From CAZEPJ01 sp964514105 (GTDB lineage: Bacteria > Desulfobacterota > Desulfocorpusculales > Desulfocorpusculum), in the NCBI GenBank assembly GCA_964514105.1, contig CAZEPJ010000078.1, positions 1 through 20,231 of the forward strand: a stretch of DNA of 20,231 nucleotides. The letters run 5' to 3'. The position numbers were made by a program, and so were the translations under genes. Under the pieces are notes generated by a model. It was not told where the DNA came from. It worked only from the letters and a program-made list of their open reading frames with translations, and ran no database searches. Numbering within the stretch: the stretch's first letter is position 1; every line of letters starts with the position of its first letter. Positions 8,052 to 15,672 of the stretch are shown here, piece by piece.

Positions 8052-8292
8052 GGCCCACCAATCCTGTAGGAGTCCAAGCTCAGGCCACCGGGGTCAGGAG
8101 GCCCCCCCCGACCCCACTGTGGCCGCTTCATCCCGGGTTCTTCCCCGGCGGGCGGCCGTTGCCCCTTCTTGCCCCGGCCGCGGCCCTCGGGGCAAGGGGC
8201 GAGGCCACGCACCTTGCTCTCCGCTCTCTCCCTTCTTGCCTCCCCCATGGCGGATTCCCGATCCCGCCGGGTCCCTTGCCTCTCCCGCCCCC
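8052..8292. other. 241-base acpS-nnr intergenic region with two inverted repeats
   Basis: This is the longest non-coding gap inside the biosynthetic block. It contains a perfect 9-bp inverted repeat (CTTGCCCCG at 8168-8176, CGGGGCAAG at 8188-8196, 11-base loop) and a second, 6-bp repeat (GGGGTC 8090-8095, GACCCC 8110-8115). Neither is followed by a T-run in the minus direction, so they are not canonical terminators. A minus-strand frame from ATG 8248 to 8039 is open but arginine/glycine-rich and shows no family resemblance. No clear promoter was seen. Confidence 0.35.
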
Positions 8293-8682
8293 CTATTTCC
8301 CCTCTCCCTCTCCCTCGACCACGACCACGGCCCCGCTGTACGCCCCCTCGTGGGTCAGGCTCACCCAGATGCGGCTCATCCCCTTTTCCTCGAAGATCTC
8401 CCGGGCCCGGCCGCGGATCCTCAGCAGCGGGGCGCCGCGCCCACCCGGGACCTCCACATCCGTCCACCGGATACCCCTGGCGAGCCCAGTGCCCAGCGCC
8501 TTGAGAAAGGCCTCCTTGGCCGCGAAGCGGGCGGCCAGGCACTCTCCGGGCCTGGCCTTGCGAGAACATACGTCCCACTCCTCGGCGGTGAACACGCGAC
8601 GGGCCAGCCTCTCGCCCCAGCGATGCATGGCGCGCTCCAGCCGCTGGATCTCCACCAGATCCGTGCCGATACCGAGAATCAT
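8293..8682 (-). CDS. acpS: Holo-[acyl-carrier-protein] synthase
   Basis: AcpS transfers 4'-phosphopantetheine from coenzyme A to a serine of acyl carrier protein, activating it for fatty-acid synthesis. The 129-residue product starts with MILGIGTDLVEIQRLE, whose Asp8 is a magnesium ligand, and carries ARFAAKEAFLKALGTG with Glu57 as the second metal ligand and Lys56 beside it. Length matches the short, trimeric AcpS class. ATG 8682 is preceded by a G-rich ribosome site (GGGGGG, about 6 bases upstream). The frame is open upstream through pdxJ, but only the downstream part reads as AcpS. It follows pdxJ by 56 bases, the usual pdxJ-acpS pairing in proteobacteria. The C-terminus ends in a glutamate/glycine run (VVVVEGEGEGK). 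Confidence 0.95.
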   Translation of the reverse strand: MILGIGTDLVEIQRLERAMHRWGERLARRVFTAEEWDVCSRKARPGECLAARFAAKEAFLKALGTGLARGIRWTDVEVPGGRGAPLLRIRGRAREIFEEKGMSRIWVSLTHEGAYSGAVVVVEGEGEGK

Positions 8683-8738
8683 CCCAGCCCCCCGGCCATG
8701 CCCGACGCCACGCATCCAGAAGACTTCTTCCCCGTCCC

Positions 8739-9455
8739 CTACCCCCGGACCAGCTCCACCATCTCCCGCACCGCCCGCTCCATGCCCACCAGCACCGCCC
8801 TGGCGATGATGCTGTGTCCGATGCTGAAACCCGCGATCTCGGGCACTGCGAGGAGCCGCCGCACGTTCCGGTAGTCCAGGCCGTGTCCTGCGTGAACCTC
8901 GAGGCCGAGGTCCGCGGCGTGCCGCCCGCACCGAACGATCCTCTGGAACTCCCTGTCCCGGGCGGCCTCGTCCTCCGCGTCCGCATACCGCCCCGTGTGC
9001 AGCTCCACCATCTGGGCGCCGGCGGCCCGCGAGGCATCGATCTGGGCCGGATCCGGGTCCACGAACAGGCTCACCCCCATCCCCCCGGCTCGCAACCGCT
9101 CCACCGTGTCCTGCAGGGCCTTCAACTGCCCTGCCACGTCCAGCCCCCCTTCGGTGGTCAGCTCCTGACGCCTCTCGGGCACCAGCGTCACCATGAAGGG
9201 GCGCACGGCCAGGGCCACGCCGATGATCTCCTCGGCCGCAGCCATCTCCAGGTTGAGATGGGTCCGGACCGTCTCCTTGAGAAGGCGCAGGTCCCGGTCC
9301 TGGATGTGACGGCGGTCCTCTCGCAGATGAACGATGATCCCCTGGGCCCCCCCCAGTTCGGCCAGGAGTGCGGCGGCCACCGGATCGGGCTCCTTGGCCC
9401 GGCGGGCCTGGCGCACCGTGGCCACATGGTCCACATTGACGGACAACCGAGGCAT
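8739..9455 (-). CDS. pdxJ: Pyridoxine 5'-phosphate synthase
   Basis: PdxJ condenses 3-amino-2-oxopropyl phosphate with 1-deoxy-D-xylulose 5-phosphate to give pyridoxine 5'-phosphate in the DXP-dependent vitamin B6 pathway. The 238-residue TIM-barrel protein has the family start LSVNVDHVATVRQAR (4-18), HLREDRRHI (43-51), LNLEMA, and the C-terminal VHAGHGLDYRN and FSIGHSIIARA segments. Length is standard. ATG 9455 has AGGAGGG six bases upstream, a strong ribosome site. It is 110 bases downstream of glmM and 56 bases upstream of acpS. Its presence implies the DXP-type B6 route rather than PdxS/PdxT; the partner pdxA is not in the window. Confidence 0.96.
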   Translation of the reverse strand: MPRLSVNVDHVATVRQARRAKEPDPVAAALLAELGGAQGIIVHLREDRRHIQDRDLRLLKETVRTHLNLEMAAAEEIIGVALAVRPFMVTLVPERRQELTTEGGLDVAGQLKALQDTVERLRAGGMGVSLFVDPDPAQIDASRAAGAQMVELHTGRYADAEDEAARDREFQRIVRCGRHAADLGLEVHAGHGLDYRNVRRLLAVPEIAGFSIGHSIIARAVLVGMERAVREMVELVRG

Positions 9456-9565
9456 TGCGTTCCCTCCTCAGGAGCCAGGCAGCGGGGGCGCACTGCAGGC
9501 TCCGGGCCACGGGCCTTTGGCTCCCCCCGCCGCCGGGCCATGCAGTCGGTCCCTCCCTGTCCCTT

Positions 9566-10939
9566 TCACCCGATGTGTCGAAGGACCGCGGCTTCGATCT
9601 CCGCGGTCAGGGTCCGGATCAGGGCCTCATCGGCCCCCTCGGCCATGATCCGCAGCAGCGGCTCGGTGCCGGAGTACCGGATGACGACCCGCCCCTGCTG
9701 CCCCAGCCTCCCCTGGGCGCCGGCGATGACCCGAGTCACCTCGGGCAGATCCTCCAGGGGCGGCTTGCGGGTGACGGCGACGTTGCGCAGCACCTGGGGG
9801 AAACGCTCCATGGCCGACGCCAGCTCCGAGAGCGGCCGCCCGCTGCTCTGCATGAGCCGCATCACCTGCAGCGCCGTGATCATCCCGTCCCCCGTGGTGG
9901 TGTGGTCGAGGAAGACCACGTGGCCTGATTGCTCGCCGCCCAGATTGTATCCCCCCCGTCGCATCTCCTCCACCACGTATCGATCCCCCACCTCCGTGCG
10001 AACCAGGCCGATCCCCCGCGCCCGGAGGGCCACCTCCATCCCCATGTTGCTCATGGACGTGGCAACCACGGCGCCCCCCCGAAGCCGGCCCGCTTCCTGG
10101 AGATCCAGGGCCAGCATGGTCATCACCTGATCGCCGTCCACCGCCCTGCCCTTCTCGTCGCACAGGACGGCCCGGTCGCCGTCGCCGTCCAGGGCAATCC
10201 CCAGGTGGGCCCCCGCCTGTCGGACCGCCTTGCAGATCAGCTCGGGGTGGGTGGAGCCGCACTCCCGATTGATATTCTCCCCGTCTGGCGCCACCCCCAG
10301 GGGGATCACCTCCGCCCCCAGCTCTTCCAGGACCAGGGGGGCCACCTTGTACGAGGCGCCGTTGGCGCAGTCCACCACCACCTTGAGCCCCTCCAGGGTC
10401 ATATGCCTGGGGAAGGAGGTCTTGAGAAAAACGATGTATCGGCCCCTGGCGTCGTCCACGCGGAACGCCTTGCCCACCTCCCGGGCCGTGGGCCGCAGCA
10501 AGTCCATCTCCCCCGAGAAGATGAGCGATTCGATGCGCGCCTCCAGGGGATCCGGGAGCTTGAAGCCGTCCGAGGAGAAGATCTTGATGCCGTTGTCCTG
10601 GAACGGGTTGTGCGAGGCCGAAATGACCACCCCGGCGTCGGCCCGCATGCTGCCCGTGAGAAAGGCGATGCCCGGCGTGGGCAGAGGCCCCACCAGGAGA
10701 ACGTCCACCCCCATGGAGCAGATGCCCGAGGCGAGGGCGTTCTCCAGCATGTATCCCGACAGACGCGTGTCCTTGCCGATGACGATCCGGGCGCGATGGC
10801 CCTTCTTGCCTTTGAAGAGATAGGCCGCCCCCCGGCCGATCTTCATGGCCGTCTCGGTGGTCATGGGATCCACGTTGGCCACGCCCCGGATCCCGTCCGT
10901 TCCGAACAGCTTCCTGACGGAAGCCTCCCCTTGGCACAT
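9566..10939 (-). CDS. glmM: Phosphoglucosamine mutase
   Basis: GlmM converts glucosamine-6-phosphate to glucosamine-1-phosphate on the way to UDP-GlcNAc for peptidoglycan and lipopolysaccharide. The 457-residue product has the alpha-D-phosphohexomutase layout: KLFGTDGIRG (10-19), the phosphoserine loop ISASHNP with catalytic Ser109, the metal loop DGDGDR (251-256), the sugar loop GGEQSGH (334-340) and the phosphate-binding RYSGTEP (421-427). I chose ATG 10939 because GGAGG lies 7 bases upstream. An ATG at 10960 overlaps the ybbR stop as ATGA and would add 7 residues; the family normally begins a few residues before KLFGTDG, which favours the shorter form. It follows cdaA-ybbR, the widely conserved cdaA-cdaR-glmM module in which GlmM can interact with CdaA. 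Confidence 0.96.
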   Translation of the reverse strand: MCQGEASVRKLFGTDGIRGVANVDPMTTETAMKIGRGAAYLFKGKKGHRARIVIGKDTRLSGYMLENALASGICSMGVDVLLVGPLPTPGIAFLTGSMRADAGVVISASHNPFQDNGIKIFSSDGFKLPDPLEARIESLIFSGEMDLLRPTAREVGKAFRVDDARGRYIVFLKTSFPRHMTLEGLKVVVDCANGASYKVAPLVLEELGAEVIPLGVAPDGENINRECGSTHPELICKAVRQAGAHLGIALDGDGDRAVLCDEKGRAVDGDQVMTMLALDLQEAGRLRGGAVVATSMSNMGMEVALRARGIGLVRTEVGDRYVVEEMRRGGYNLGGEQSGHVVFLDHTTTGDGMITALQVMRLMQSSGRPLSELASAMERFPQVLRNVAVTRKPPLEDLPEVTRVIAGAQGRLGQQGRVVIRYSGTEPLLRIMAEGADEALIRTLTAEIEAAVLRHIG

Positions 10940-10956
10940 GCCCCGGCCTCCTGCGT

Positions 10957-11874
10957 TCATTTCTCCGCCACCGCCGCCTCCACCGTGGGGGGGAACACCC
11001 GCAGGACCCTCACCCCCTGGGGGCCCGTCACCGTCGGCGGGACCCGGTGTCCGCCCGGCTCCAGGCCCTGGAGGTTCACCACCGCCTGGAGATCCCCCTC
11101 CTTTAGCCCCTGCACCGTATTCATGGGCCCTTTGACCAGCACCGTGACCCGGTCGGGGACCAGTGTGGCCCGGCCCTCTCCAGGGGCGGCCTTCACCTGG
11201 ACGTCATCGAGGATCCGCTCCATCTGGATGGGGGCGATCTTCACCCGCACCGACACCTTGGGGGGGGAGACCTCCACCAGGTGGAGCCCCTCCAGCTCGA
11301 GCCCCGCCTTCTCCTCCACGTCCGACGTCGCCTGAGCCACGTTGACCGGGCGGGTCCTGACCCCGCCCAGCCCCGCCAGTTCCCCTTCCCCGCCCTTGAG
11401 CAGCACCCGCGGGGGTTCCACCGCGGCCCCCTCCACCCGGAACCCCGCGGCCGGCTCACCGGTGAACTGAGCCGCCGCGGGCAACCGGACTTCCTTGAGG
11501 GGCTCCAGCCGCAGATCCAGCGCCGCGGGGGTCACCCGCAGGACCTCCATTCCCCTGGGCACGGGGATGCTCTCGGGCAGGAGGCGCACGGTCGTCCACC
11601 CGATGCCCACGCCCTTGAGGTCCACCTCCCTGCGGATGTCCCGGCCGGGCAGGGTGCGCAAGAGGCTTCGGGGCCCCTGGATCTGGACCGCGACGTGGGT
11701 GGGGATGTCGCTCACCACCACCGCCTTCTCGGGGATGTTCACCAGGTCCAGGGAGACGTTCATCTGGATCTGCCCGTGCTTCTCGCCGATGACCACAGCC
11801 CAGAGCACCACGGCGAATACCACGGAGAAGACCTTGGCCAACAGGTTGCGAAAGAGGAGATCCCGGAGCCTCAC
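10957..11874 (-). CDS. ybbR: YbbR-domain membrane protein, CdaA partner
   Basis: The 305-residue protein has one N-terminal transmembrane helix (about 11-29, LLAKVFSVVFAVVLWAVVI) and an extracytoplasmic part made of consecutive YbbR-type beta repeats, with recurring segments such as VVVSDIPTHVAVQIQGP and VSVRVKIAPI and proline/glycine-rich turns. In Firmicutes the homologue CdaR modulates the c-di-AMP cyclase CdaA; by context the same role is inferred here. GTG 11874 is used: it overlaps the cdaA stop as GTGA and is preceded by a G-rich stretch, indicating translational coupling. The stop overlaps a possible upstream glmM ATG (ATGA at 10960). Family assignment rests on membrane topology, repeats and gene order, since YbbR sequences are weakly conserved. 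Confidence 0.88.
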   Translation of the reverse strand: MRLRDLLFRNLLAKVFSVVFAVVLWAVVIGEKHGQIQMNVSLDLVNIPEKAVVVSDIPTHVAVQIQGPRSLLRTLPGRDIRREVDLKGVGIGWTTVRLLPESIPVPRGMEVLRVTPAALDLRLEPLKEVRLPAAAQFTGEPAAGFRVEGAAVEPPRVLLKGGEGELAGLGGVRTRPVNVAQATSDVEEKAGLELEGLHLVEVSPPKVSVRVKIAPIQMERILDDVQVKAAPGEGRATLVPDRVTVLVKGPMNTVQGLKEGDLQAVVNLQGLEPGGHRVPPTVTGPQGVRVLRVFPPTVEAAVAEK

Positions 11875-12704
11875 CCCCCACCCCCTGCTTCCGGCGATGC
11901 CTTGGCCTCCGCCCCGACGGGGGCCTCGCCCGACTGCTCCCGGGAGAGCTGGATCACCTCATAGAGCAGGCCCCGGAGCTCCGTGGGGGACAGCTCCTCA
12001 TACAGCTTTCCCCGCCATGCCACGGAGACCATCCCCCGCTCCTCGGACACCACGATGACCGCGGCGTCGCTGCGCTCGCTCAACCCCACGGCCGCGCGGT
12101 GGCGGGTGCCCAGGGCCTTGCGCAAACTGGTGGAGCCGGACAGGGGAAGGACGCATCCGGCTGCCGCCACCCGCCCCTGTGACACGATGAGGGCCCCGTC
12201 GTGAACCGGCGATGACCTGGCGAAGAGGCTCTGGATCAGCTCGCGGCCAACGGCGGCATCCAGGGAGACCCCCCGTTCCACCACATCCCTGAGCCCCGTC
12301 TCCCGTTCCAGCACGATGATGGCCCCCAGGCGTCTCTCCGCCAGGGCCGTCGCCGCGGCCACGACCTCCTCGATGACCTGGGGCTCCAGGAATCGCCGGC
12401 CGCTCCACAGCCTGGGCTGCATCCCCACCTGGGCCAGCCCCTTGCGGATGTCGTCCTGAAACAGGATGAGGATGACGAGGATGAGATAATCCAAGAAGTG
12501 ATCCAGCAACCAGTTGAGGGTCAGGAGATCCGCCCAGCGCGACAGGAAATACGCCCCTCCCACCACGGCGCCCCCCAGAAGGATCTGGGCCGTGCGGGTC
12601 CCCCGGATGAGCAGGATGATGCGGTATATGATGAAGGCCACCACCAGGATGTCGATGATATCCTGCCAGCGGGCCGACGAGATCGGTTGGAGGATCGCGT
12701 TGAT
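11871..12704 (-). CDS. cdaA: Membrane diadenylate cyclase (c-di-AMP synthase), probable ATC start
   Basis: CdaA joins two ATP into the second messenger c-di-AMP. The product has three hydrophobic helices (about 14-34, 38-56 and 66-83) and a C-terminal DAC (DisA_N) domain with the catalytic VHDGALIV (DGA at 169-171) and GTRHRAA (RHR at 201-203). The only standard start in place is GTG 12644, which would cut into the first membrane helix and has no ribosome site. The frame continues upstream as INAILQPISSARWQDIIDIL, with the RWQD-type segment that homologues have before the first helix. An ATC at 12704, 7 bases after GGAGG, is the best start and gives 277 residues, the normal CdaA length. Alternatives are a sequence error turning ATG into ATC, or a truncated GTG product. 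Downstream coupling to ybbR is by GTGA overlap. Confidence 0.9.
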   Translation of the reverse strand: MNAILQPISSARWQDIIDILVVAFIIYRIILLIRGTRTAQILLGGAVVGGAYFLSRWADLLTLNWLLDHFLDYLILVILILFQDDIRKGLAQVGMQPRLWSGRRFLEPQVIEEVVAAATALAERRLGAIIVLERETGLRDVVERGVSLDAAVGRELIQSLFARSSPVHDGALIVSQGRVAAAGCVLPLSGSTSLRKALGTRHRAAVGLSERSDAAVIVVSEERGMVSVAWRGKLYEELSPTELRGLLYEVIQLSREQSGEAPVGAEAKASPEAGGGG

Positions 12705-12711
12705 GGTCCTG

Positions 12712-12716
12712 CCTCC
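12712..12716 (-). promoter_or_regulatory. Ribosome binding site before the inferred cdaA ATC start
   Basis: GGAGG on the minus strand, 7 bases before ATC 12704. It is the only strong Shine-Dalgarno match in the folP-cdaA gap and lies 68 bases from GTG 12644, too far to serve that start. Confidence 0.5.
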
Positions 12717-12836
12717 GTCCGGTGGGCAAGGGCACGGCGATGACTGCGGGGTCGGGATGTCCGGGGAATCGCGCTCTTTTTCCCATGGGGGAGACCGCCC
12801 CCGGGGCGAGGCAGCCCCCCACCCGTCAGCGGCCGG

Positions 12837-13649
12837 CTACCGCCCTGCCCGCATGATGGCCTCGGTCATGCGCACCACCGGGGCCATCCTGGCCACATCG
12901 TGGACTCGGACGATGTCCGCGCCGTTCCAGACGGCCACCGCCACTGTGGCCGCGGTCCCCTCCTCCCTCCGGTCGACTCCCGCGTCCAGGACGCGGCCGA
13001 TGAATGACTTGCGGGATGTCCCCACCAGGACCGGCTTGCCGAGGGATCGCAAGTGCCCCAGATGCCTCAGGAGCAGGAGGTTGTGCTCCAGGGTCTTGCC
13101 GAAGCCGATGCCCGGATCCACGATGATCTTCTCGGGGGCGATGCCCTGCGCCTGCGCCCATTCCACGCGCTCCCGAAGAAAGGCATGGATCTCGCCCAGC
13201 AGGTCGTCGTAGTGGGGCGCCACCTGCATATCCATGGGCGTCCCCTTCATGTGCATGAGGATCACGGGCACCCCGTGAGCGGCCGCCACCCCGGCCATCT
13301 CGGGATCAAACCGCAGGGCGCTGATGTCGTTGATCATGGAGGCCCCCGCCTCCAGGGCCGCGGCCGCCACCTCCGCCTTGCACGTATCGACGCAGACGGG
13401 TACGGTGACCTCATGGGCAAGGGCCTCGATGACCGGTACGACCCGCCGTTTCTCCTCGGCGGCCGGGATGGACTCCGATCCCGGGCGGGTGGACTCCCCC
13501 CCCACGTCGATGATGTGCGCGCCCTCCCGGGCCAGCTTGATCCCGTGCTGCACGGCCCGCACCGGGTCGAGGAACCGGCCTCCGTCGGAAAAGGAGTCCG
13601 GGGTCACGTTGAGGACCCCCATGATCCGGGTCGTGGTGCCGCCGTCCAT
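12837..13649 (-). CDS. folP: Dihydropteroate synthase
   Basis: FolP condenses p-aminobenzoate with 6-hydroxymethyl-dihydropterin pyrophosphate to dihydropteroate in folate synthesis and is the sulfonamide target. The 270-residue TIM-barrel product has MGVLNVTPDSFSDGG (10-24), VGGESTRPGS, the central MINDISALR, VILMHMKGTP, the pyrophosphate-binding IVDPGIGFGKT and GTSRKSF near the end, all intact. ATG 13649 is chosen: a run of six G lies about 6 bases upstream and the family's start follows directly. The frame is open to 13700, but the added residues overlap the ftsH 3' end region and look non-conserved. It follows ftsH by 47 bases, the classic ftsH-folP pair (also in E. coli), and precedes cdaA by 132 bases. 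Confidence 0.96.
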   Translation of the reverse strand: MDGGTTTRIMGVLNVTPDSFSDGGRFLDPVRAVQHGIKLAREGAHIIDVGGESTRPGSESIPAAEEKRRVVPVIEALAHEVTVPVCVDTCKAEVAAAALEAGASMINDISALRFDPEMAGVAAAHGVPVILMHMKGTPMDMQVAPHYDDLLGEIHAFLRERVEWAQAQGIAPEKIIVDPGIGFGKTLEHNLLLLRHLGHLRSLGKPVLVGTSRKSFIGRVLDAGVDRREEGTAATVAVAVWNGADIVRVHDVARMAPVVRMTEAIMRAGR

Positions 13650-13696
13650 GCCATGCCCCCCGCACGATGCCCCTTGCGTCTGCGGCCGCGCGCCCC

Positions 13697-15610
13697 TCAC
13701 TCGGGCGACGGAACCAACTTGACCGTTCCCTCCACCGCGGGTTTCTCCACCGGCGGCTCCCGCCGGGGCGGCGGAGGCTCGCTGTTCGCCGGGACCTCGG
13801 CCTCCCCTCGGACGATGGCCGACAGCTCCTTGCCGTCCAGCACCTCTTTGCGGAGCAACGCCTCGGCCAGGCGGTGCAGCACGTCCTCATGGGCGCCAAT
13901 GAGCTCCAGGGCCCTGGCGTAGCAGCCCTCGACGATGCCGCGGATCTCCCGGTCGATGAGTTCCGCCGTGTCGTCGCTGTAGTCCCGGTGACGCGCGATC
14001 TCACGGCCCAGGAAGATGGCCTCCTCCTTCTGGCCGTAGGTCAGGGGGCCCAGGGCCTCGCTCATCCCCCACTCGCAGACCATCTTGCGGGCCAGCTCCG
14101 TGGCCCGCTCCAGGTCGTTGCCTGCCCCGGTGGTGTGGTCCTTGAGGATCAGTTCCTCCGCCGCCCGCCCGCCCAGCAGGACGCAGATGCGGTTGACCAG
14201 ATACTGCTTGGGGTACGTGTGGCGCTCGTCGATGGGGAGCTGCTGGGTCAGGCCCAGGGCCCGCCCGCGGGGGATGATGGTGACCTTGTGCACCGGGTCG
14301 GTGCCCGGGATGAGGGAGGCGACCAGGGCGTGTCCCCCTTCGTGGTACGCCGTGCTTCGCTTCTCCTCCTCGCTGATGATCATGCTCTTGCGCTCGACCC
14401 CCATGAGCACCTTGTCCTTGGCCTGCTCGAACTCCGCCATCCCCAGGGCCTCTTTGTTCCTGCGCGCGGCGAGCAGCGCCGCCTCGTTCACCAGGTTCTC
14501 CAGGTCGGCCCCCGAGAAGCCCGGGGTGCCCCGGGCCAGCACATCCAGGTCCACCTGCTCCTCCAGGGGGGTGCGCTTGCTGTGCACCCGGAGGATCTCC
14601 AGCCGGCCCTTGACGTCGGGCACCGGGACCACCACCTGCCGGTCGAACCGCCCGGGCCGCAGGAGGGCCGGATCCAAGACGTCGGGGCGGTTGGTGGCGG
14701 AGATCAGGATGACCCCCTCATTGGACTCGAAGCCGTCCATCTCCACCAGGAGCTGGTTGAGGGTCTGCTCCCGCTCATCGTGTCCGCCTCCCAGTCCGGC
14801 CCCCCGATGCCGGCCCACGGCGTCGATCTCGTCGATGAATATGATGCAGGGGGCGTTCTTCTTCCCCTGCACGAACAGGTCCCGCACCCGGGAGGCGCCC
14901 ACCCCCACGAACATCTCCACGAAGTCCGATCCGCTGATGCTGAAGAAGGGGACCCCGGCCTCGCCCGCAATGGCCCTGGCCAGGAGGGTCTTGCCCGTGC
15001 CCGGCGCCCCCACCAGGAGGACTCCCTTGGGGATCCTGCCCCCCAGCTTGGTGAACTTCTTGGGATTTCTGAGGAACTCGATGATCTCCTGCAGCTCTTC
15101 CTTGGCCTCCTCCACCCCGGCCACGTCTGCGAAGGTCACCTTGTTGGGCCCGGCGGCCATGAGCTTGGCCCGGCTCTTGCCGAAGGAAAGGGCCTTGCCC
15201 CCTCCGGCCTGCATCTGGCGCATGAAGAAGACCCACACCCCGATGAGCAGGAGCATGGGGAACCACGACACCAGGACCGTCATGTACCAGGGATTGTTCT
15301 CCTCGGGCCGGGCCGAGATGCTCACCCCCTTTTGCCGCAGGAGGGGCACCAGCTGCGGGTCGTTGGGGGCGTAAGTGCGGAACTCCGAGCCGTCCCGGAA
15401 TCTCCCCAGGATGTTCTGGCCCTGGATGGTGACGTGGTCCACCTGGCCGTTTTCCAAGGCCATGAGGAACTCGCTGAACGAGGCCTCGCGCTGCGTCCGG
15501 CGGGGCTGGTTCCACATGTTGAACAGGAGAACCACGATGAGGCCCACCACCAGCCACAGGGCCAGATTCTTGTAGAAGTTCTGATACGGGTTGCCGCGAT
15601 TGGAATCCAT
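13697..15610 (-). CDS. ftsH: ATP-dependent zinc metalloprotease FtsH
   Basis: FtsH is the hexameric membrane AAA+ protease that degrades misfolded membrane proteins and selected regulators. The 637-residue product has two transmembrane helices (about 15-31 and 110-130) enclosing a periplasmic domain. The AAA module follows, with Walker A GAPGTGKT (201-208), Walker B IIFIDEID (256-263), the second region of homology ATNRPDVLDPALLRPGRFDR (305-324, arginine fingers Arg318 and Arg321), the zinc site HEGGH (423-427) and the distal aspartate in GNDLERAT (Asp499). The tail is proline/glutamate-rich (610-637), as often seen. ATG 15610 has AGGGGG about 5 bases upstream and begins the usual short cytoplasmic N-terminus. 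It follows tilS by 62 bases, the usual tilS-ftsH order. Confidence 0.97.
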   Translation of the reverse strand: MDSNRGNPYQNFYKNLALWLVVGLIVVLLFNMWNQPRRTQREASFSEFLMALENGQVDHVTIQGQNILGRFRDGSEFRTYAPNDPQLVPLLRQKGVSISARPEENNPWYMTVLVSWFPMLLLIGVWVFFMRQMQAGGGKALSFGKSRAKLMAAGPNKVTFADVAGVEEAKEELQEIIEFLRNPKKFTKLGGRIPKGVLLVGAPGTGKTLLARAIAGEAGVPFFSISGSDFVEMFVGVGASRVRDLFVQGKKNAPCIIFIDEIDAVGRHRGAGLGGGHDEREQTLNQLLVEMDGFESNEGVILISATNRPDVLDPALLRPGRFDRQVVVPVPDVKGRLEILRVHSKRTPLEEQVDLDVLARGTPGFSGADLENLVNEAALLAARRNKEALGMAEFEQAKDKVLMGVERKSMIISEEEKRSTAYHEGGHALVASLIPGTDPVHKVTIIPRGRALGLTQQLPIDERHTYPKQYLVNRICVLLGGRAAEELILKDHTTGAGNDLERATELARKMVCEWGMSEALGPLTYGQKEEAIFLGREIARHRDYSDDTAELIDREIRGIVEGCYARALELIGAHEDVLHRLAEALLRKEVLDGKELSAIVRGEAEVPANSEPPPPRREPPVEKPAVEGTVKLVPSPE

Positions 15611-15635
15611 GGAATCCCCCTGATTTCTCCTATTC

Positions 15636-15641
15636 TTTATA
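15636..15641 (-). promoter_or_regulatory. Possible -10 element upstream of ftsH
   Basis: TATAAA on the minus strand in the tilS-ftsH gap, inside a short AT-rich patch between GC-rich genes. No convincing -35 sits 16-18 bases upstream (TGGCAA is the best, three of six matches), so this is only a hint of an internal ftsH promoter. A heat-shock type could not be recognised. Confidence 0.22.
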
Positions 15642-15672
15642 GCACATGCCGGGGGGGATTGCCACCGGATCG

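Noticed and set aside
8168..8196. Intrinsic terminator after acpS
   Set aside because: The stem is good, but no T-run follows it in either direction and the loop is long.
8039..8248. 69-residue minus-strand frame in the acpS-nnr gap
   Set aside because: No convincing ribosome site, arginine/glycine-rich low-complexity composition, and a 13-base overlap with nnr; no family resemblance.
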